DNA of 64,000 nt from Candidatus Methanomassiliicoccus intestinalis Issoire-Mx1 (GTDB lineage Archaea; Thermoplasmatota; Thermoplasmata; Methanomassiliicoccales; Methanomassiliicoccaceae), in NCBI RefSeq assembly GCF_000404225.1, contig NC_021353.1, positions 1,054,001 through 1,118,000 of the forward strand, written 5' to 3'. The notes beneath the pieces were generated by a model that worked only from the letters and a program-made list of their open reading frames with translations, ran no database searches and was not told where the DNA came from. The position numbers were made by a program, and so were the translations under genes. Of the stretch, positions 61,355-64,000 are shown in pieces (position 1 is the first letter of the stretch; each line of letters starts with the position of its first letter).

Positions 61355-62920
61355 GATCAGGAAGAGAATCATCAGGGCAAAGACCCATGTGACTGAGTCC
61401 ACAAACTGAGTCCTTTCTTTATCAGGCATTTTCTTGCGTACCTTCTGAACCAGCGAATCTAACCAGTCCCTGAAGATATATCCTCCATCTAACGGAATGG
61501 CCGGAAGTGCATTGGTGAGACCAAGCATAAGGTTGATCCAGAACAGCCAGTAGAAACAATTGGCCATGATCCAGAATGAATTTGAAGACATTCCAGAGAA
61601 GATTCCCTGAGGTTCATACACATCAACTAACGATGCCGGGAATGGCTGATATCCTGTCAGAGGCAGAGTCACATATGTCAGGAATGAGTGGAAATAGTCG
61701 TCTACAGAATCATCGCCGGCAAACGGATGTGCCATGGAGTCGATCAGAGCCTGAGGATCCTTGACTACCATTCCCAGGTATGCTGTGTTTACACCCAGAA
61801 ATGCCATGTCTTCTACGCCGTTTGTGCTGGTTCCCCTGGACTTATAATAATCGATCTTGCTCATCGGAGTTATTTCTGTGACTTCTTCAGCAACTTCGTA
61901 AGTTCCTGTTTCCGCATTGTATGAATAAGCTACGATCGGTACTGTCTCGCCGATCTCAAGACTGCTCATTACAGTTTTGAAATCAGTCTCATTGCGGATG
62001 ATCTCACCATTTATGGAGTAAATCATCATACCCGGCTTCAGACCGGCATCGCCGGAAGGCAGTCCTTTTTCAGTCGTTGTCAGTATGACACCTGAAATGA
62101 CCTCTTTTTCAAAAATTTCCCCGTTATAATAATACTTCACCGTAACAGGAGTATTGGGATCAGGTGCATTGACATCAGGATAGCCGTTTATCGGGACATC
62201 CTCTCCATTTATAGAGATAATTTGTGCACCTACGGGAATTCCAGCTATATCACCAGGGCTGTCTTCATAGATTGTAGCAGCCATGGGAGCATCATATGCA
62301 GGAGCTACAGAGCCCAGCGCCACAGACGAGAACAGCACGGCAAAGATCAAAGCTGCTATGATGTTGGTTCCAGGACCTACAGCATAGACGGCGGTGCGCT
62401 TTCTTCTCGTAGTTTTTTCAAGGGCCTCTTCATCAGGCTCGGTGAAGGCTCCCATGGGTATTACCATCCAGACAATACCCAGTGATTTTACACCCATGCC
62501 ATGAACCCTGGTAAGGATACCGTGGGCAAACTCGTGGATGACCACAGCCACTACCAGACCCAGGATTCCATACCACAAGGGGATTACAGGATTGATTCCC
62601 GGAATTCCCAGAATCATGTCTACACCGGGAGCACTCTCTGCAGGAATGCTGGAGACAAGAGTTGCCTCCCACAGCAGCAGGGCAGTCATCCCAAACATGA
62701 TTACAGCTACGATGCCTTTAGACACGAGAGAATAGGCATTCCAAAATCTGTGGGGGCGGGACAACTTATCAATAAGATCTCTTCCGCGACTGGTCCTCCA
62801 CATAACAAACGGACCCCATGCAGACATGTGATGCTTTGCAAGAATCCCTTTTTTGTCGAGAATATAAACCGCAGCCCAGAATGCGATTACTAATATGATC
62901 GCTATCAGGTATCCGTTCAT
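61325..62920 (-). CDS. Site-2 protease (M50 family) with PDZ domain
   Basis: A 531-residue intramembrane metalloprotease. HEFAHGILTRVHGMG holds HEXXH in a transmembrane helix (about 128-142), and NALPAIPLDGGYIFRDWLD carries the LDG motif of the third zinc ligand. Between them is a PDZ-like pair of loops (about 220-340: PAGxQIISINGEDVP-like and GLKPGMMIYSINGE). It cleaves membrane-bound substrates. Substrate unknown; anti-regulator cleavage or signal-peptide clearance are family roles. Start ATG 62920. Confidence 0.9.
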   Translation of the reverse strand: MNGYLIAIILVIAFWAAVYILDKKGILAKHHMSAWGPFVMWRTSRGRDLIDKLSRPHRFWNAYSLVSKGIVAVIMFGMTALLLWEATLVSSIPAESAPGVDMILGIPGINPVIPLWYGILGLVVAVVIHEFAHGILTRVHGMGVKSLGIVWMVIPMGAFTEPDEEALEKTTRRKRTAVYAVGPGTNIIAALIFAVLFSSVALGSVAPAYDAPMAATIYEDSPGDIAGIPVGAQIISINGEDVPINGYPDVNAPDPNTPVTVKYYYNGEIFEKEVISGVILTTTEKGLPSGDAGLKPGMMIYSINGEIIRNETDFKTVMSSLEIGETVPIVAYSYNAETGTYEVAEEVTEITPMSKIDYYKSRGTSTNGVEDMAFLGVNTAYLGMVVKDPQALIDSMAHPFAGDDSVDDYFHSFLTYVTLPLTGYQPFPASLVDVYEPQGIFSGMSSNSFWIMANCFYWLFWINLMLGLTNALPAIPLDGGYIFRDWLDSLVQKVRKKMPDKERTQFVDSVTWVFALMILFLILWQLIGPRI

Positions 62921-62996
62921 TGTATTCCAATCGCATCAAGCAACAAGCATTATTTATGTCTACGCCGACATTCTCCAAAACAGGGATGAAACGAGC

Positions 62997-63314
62997 ATGA
63001 ATTTTTCTTCTGCATTGGTTACCTTTCCTGACAAGGAATGGGCAAAGAGCATAGCCGAAGAGATCATAAAAAAGAAGCTGGCGGCATGTGCAGATCTGTT
63101 TTCAATAGAGTCAATATACCGCTGGAAGGGAAACATCAATAATGAAAATGAAGTAGGAGCAGTTTTTAAGATAAGATCAGAAGATTTTGAGGAGTTTTCA
63201 GAGTGTGTGCGCAGCCTACATCCCTATGAAGTTCCCTGCATTGTGAGTTATGAGATAAGCAACGGCACAGACGACTACCTGGACTGGATCAGAGAATCAA
63301 CGATTCGGGACTGA
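62997..63314 (+). CDS. cutA: CutA1-like divalent-ion tolerance protein
   Basis: A 105-residue trimeric CutA1-family protein: SALVTFPDKEWAKSIAEEII, LAACADLFSIESIYRWKGNI, and the C-terminal HPYEVPCIVSYEI. Length is typical. Implicated in metal tolerance in bacteria, with unclear function in archaea. ATG 62997 follows GGGATGA. Upstream in-frame ATG 62895 lies in the promoter area of the protease and is rejected. Its end overlaps the mptE-like gene by 26 bases. Confidence 0.92.
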   Translation: MNFSSALVTFPDKEWAKSIAEEIIKKKLAACADLFSIESIYRWKGNINNENEVGAVFKIRSEDFEEFSECVRSLHPYEVPCIVSYEISNGTDDYLDWIRESTIRD

Positions 63315-63930
63315 CCATTTCGATTATTTTCTTAGCCCAGAGGAGCTTTTTTCTCTTAATCTCAGGATCTCTGCCTGCTTTGACATACGGTTTTGAAAAA
63401 TCGAATCCCCTGAGGTGTATCTTTTCGGCACCCAGACATTTTGCCAAAACCACAGCTCTGTCCCCGTCCGTAAAACCGCCGAAATTGAACAGGCCGTCTG
63501 GAGGCCTGCATTGAACAGTGGGAAGAACCGGACCTTCAAACAACGGCACATACCTCTTCAAAAGGTTCATATTGTCCCCGTGGGCATGAATCACTGCCGC
63601 AGAACCGCCTGCATTCGCTTCAATTTCTTTCTCGATGCAGCCGTCCAAGTCAGTCACGATGATATCCGGCCTGGTCCCCATTCTTGAGACTGAGCCGTCT
63701 GCAGCTATAAGTTTACCTTTGATACCATATTTTTCCAGATCGTCCTCAAGATTATAACCGCATCCGCATACCGTTGCTTCTCCGCTTATCCTCAAACTCT
63801 CGGGAGAAATTATTCTGCGGTTCCTGAGTAATTCAGCAAGAAGCTGCGCTGATTTTTCATCATCATCTCTGGAAAAACCAAAACTGTCCAGAATCTCCAA
63901 ATAAAGAGGCTCCCAGTCAGAGAAGTCCAT
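63289..63930 (-). CDS. 6-hydroxymethyl-7,8-dihydropterin pyrophosphokinase (MptE-like)
   Basis: A 213-residue DUF115-type protein. GKLIAADGSVSRMGTRPDIIVTDLDG and IHAHGDNMNLLKRYVP hold the conserved Asp and His residues of archaeal MptE, and FGGFTDGDRAVVLAKCLGA follows. MptE adds pyrophosphate from ATP to the pterin alcohol, a step in methanopterin synthesis. This supports a methanogen. It overlaps cutA on the other strand. Confidence 0.85.
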   Translation of the reverse strand: MDFSDWEPLYLEILDSFGFSRDDDEKSAQLLAELLRNRRIISPESLRISGEATVCGCGYNLEDDLEKYGIKGKLIAADGSVSRMGTRPDIIVTDLDGCIEKEIEANAGGSAAVIHAHGDNMNLLKRYVPLFEGPVLPTVQCRPPDGLFNFGGFTDGDRAVVLAKCLGAEKIHLRGFDFSKPYVKAGRDPEIKRKKLLWAKKIIEMVSPESLIL

Positions 63931-63936
63931 GCGGCT

Positions 63937-64000
63937 TCACTCCAGATCACTGTACTCATCATCTTTGTCCATAGCGCGGAAAGAGAAGTTGAGAATGCCG
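63937..64000 (-). CDS. 3' end of an unidentified gene
   Basis: An open frame enters from the right edge and ends with ILNFSFRAMDKDDEYSDLE and a TGA, six bases before the MptE-like start. Only about 20 residues are visible, too few to name. The spacing suggests an operon. Confidence 0.5.
   Translation of the reverse strand, partial: GILNFSFRAMDKDDEYSDLE

Overview
The window is about 64 kb of an AT-rich (roughly 40% GC by eye) archaeal chromosome. The lineage is read from the genes. Archaeal information genes are present: a group II chaperonin, SRP54 with a 7S RNA, TrmY, archaeal-type PheT, NreA and an OB-fold single-strand binding protein. Methanogen-specific genes are also present: a CfbB/CbiA-type amidase, an MptE-like pterin pyrophosphokinase, a methanogenesis-marker-2 (AIR synthase-like) protein and a DUF2769 pair. 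TATA boxes with purine-rich BRE elements precede several genes and RNAs, and some transcripts look leaderless. TAG is a rare stop codon (3 of about 63 genes), as in pyrrolysine-using archaea. Together this suggests a Methanomassiliicoccales methanogen, possibly near Methanomassiliicoccus intestinalis. That assignment is inference, not a database match.

Layout. 1-3.7 kb: the 5' part of a giant DUF4011-type SF1 helicase. 3.8-9.7 kb: CfbB-like amidase, small siroheme reductase, DtxR-type regulator, MenA/MenG-like pair, CopZ-like chaperone and AIM24-like protein. 9.7-14.1 kb: PIN-like protein, a linker-histone-like winged-helix protein with a Lys/Ala/Pro tail, an iron-sulfur flavoprotein, two overlapping serine recombinases and an OB-fold protein. 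14.2-26 kb: thermosome; SPL-type radical SAM protein and NreA; a larB / degenerate PolX / GNAT operon with divergent larE; MscS channel; tRNA-Ala; flavodoxin; purB; a winged-helix regulator. 26-31 kb: coiled-coil protein, an unassigned structured small RNA, SRP54, TrmY, zinc-ribbon protein, a CoaD-DUF84 fusion and a BASS-type transporter. 32-35 kb: a complete metal/siderophore-type ABC importer. 35-46 kb: tRNA-Ser, pheT, a frameshifted acetate-transporter-like gene, pepF, ABC-F protein, methyltransferase, hisD and a parvulin. 46-53.5 kb: E2-core-like pseudoenzyme, DUF2769 pair, SRP RNA, marker-2 protein, orphan ABC ATPase, and an RHH regulator plus truncated FtsZ. 53.5-56.7 kb: cysK-metY-metA sulfur assimilation. 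56.8-60.8 kb: a very large surface protein. 61-64 kb: zinc-ribbon protein, site-2 protease, cutA, mptE-like gene and the tail of one more gene.

The most striking signal is at 60730-60740. A run of 11 C (G on the coding strand) sits just after the signal peptide of the ~1335-residue beta-helix surface protein and puts the signal peptide one base out of frame with the body. That is the architecture of a slipped-strand phase-variation switch, which is rarely reported in archaea. Other leads are an FtsZ that stops before the T7 catalytic loop and is paired with a double-RHH regulator, a linker-histone-like chromatin protein candidate, a PolX homologue that appears to have lost both active sites, and an independently promoted ~83-nt RNA upstream of SRP54.

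Many neighbouring genes overlap by 1-17 bases (menA/menG, the recombinase pair, nreA/SPL, larB/polX, SRP54/trmY), so translational coupling seems common. Convergent genes are separated by short perfect hairpins, which are listed as probable terminators.
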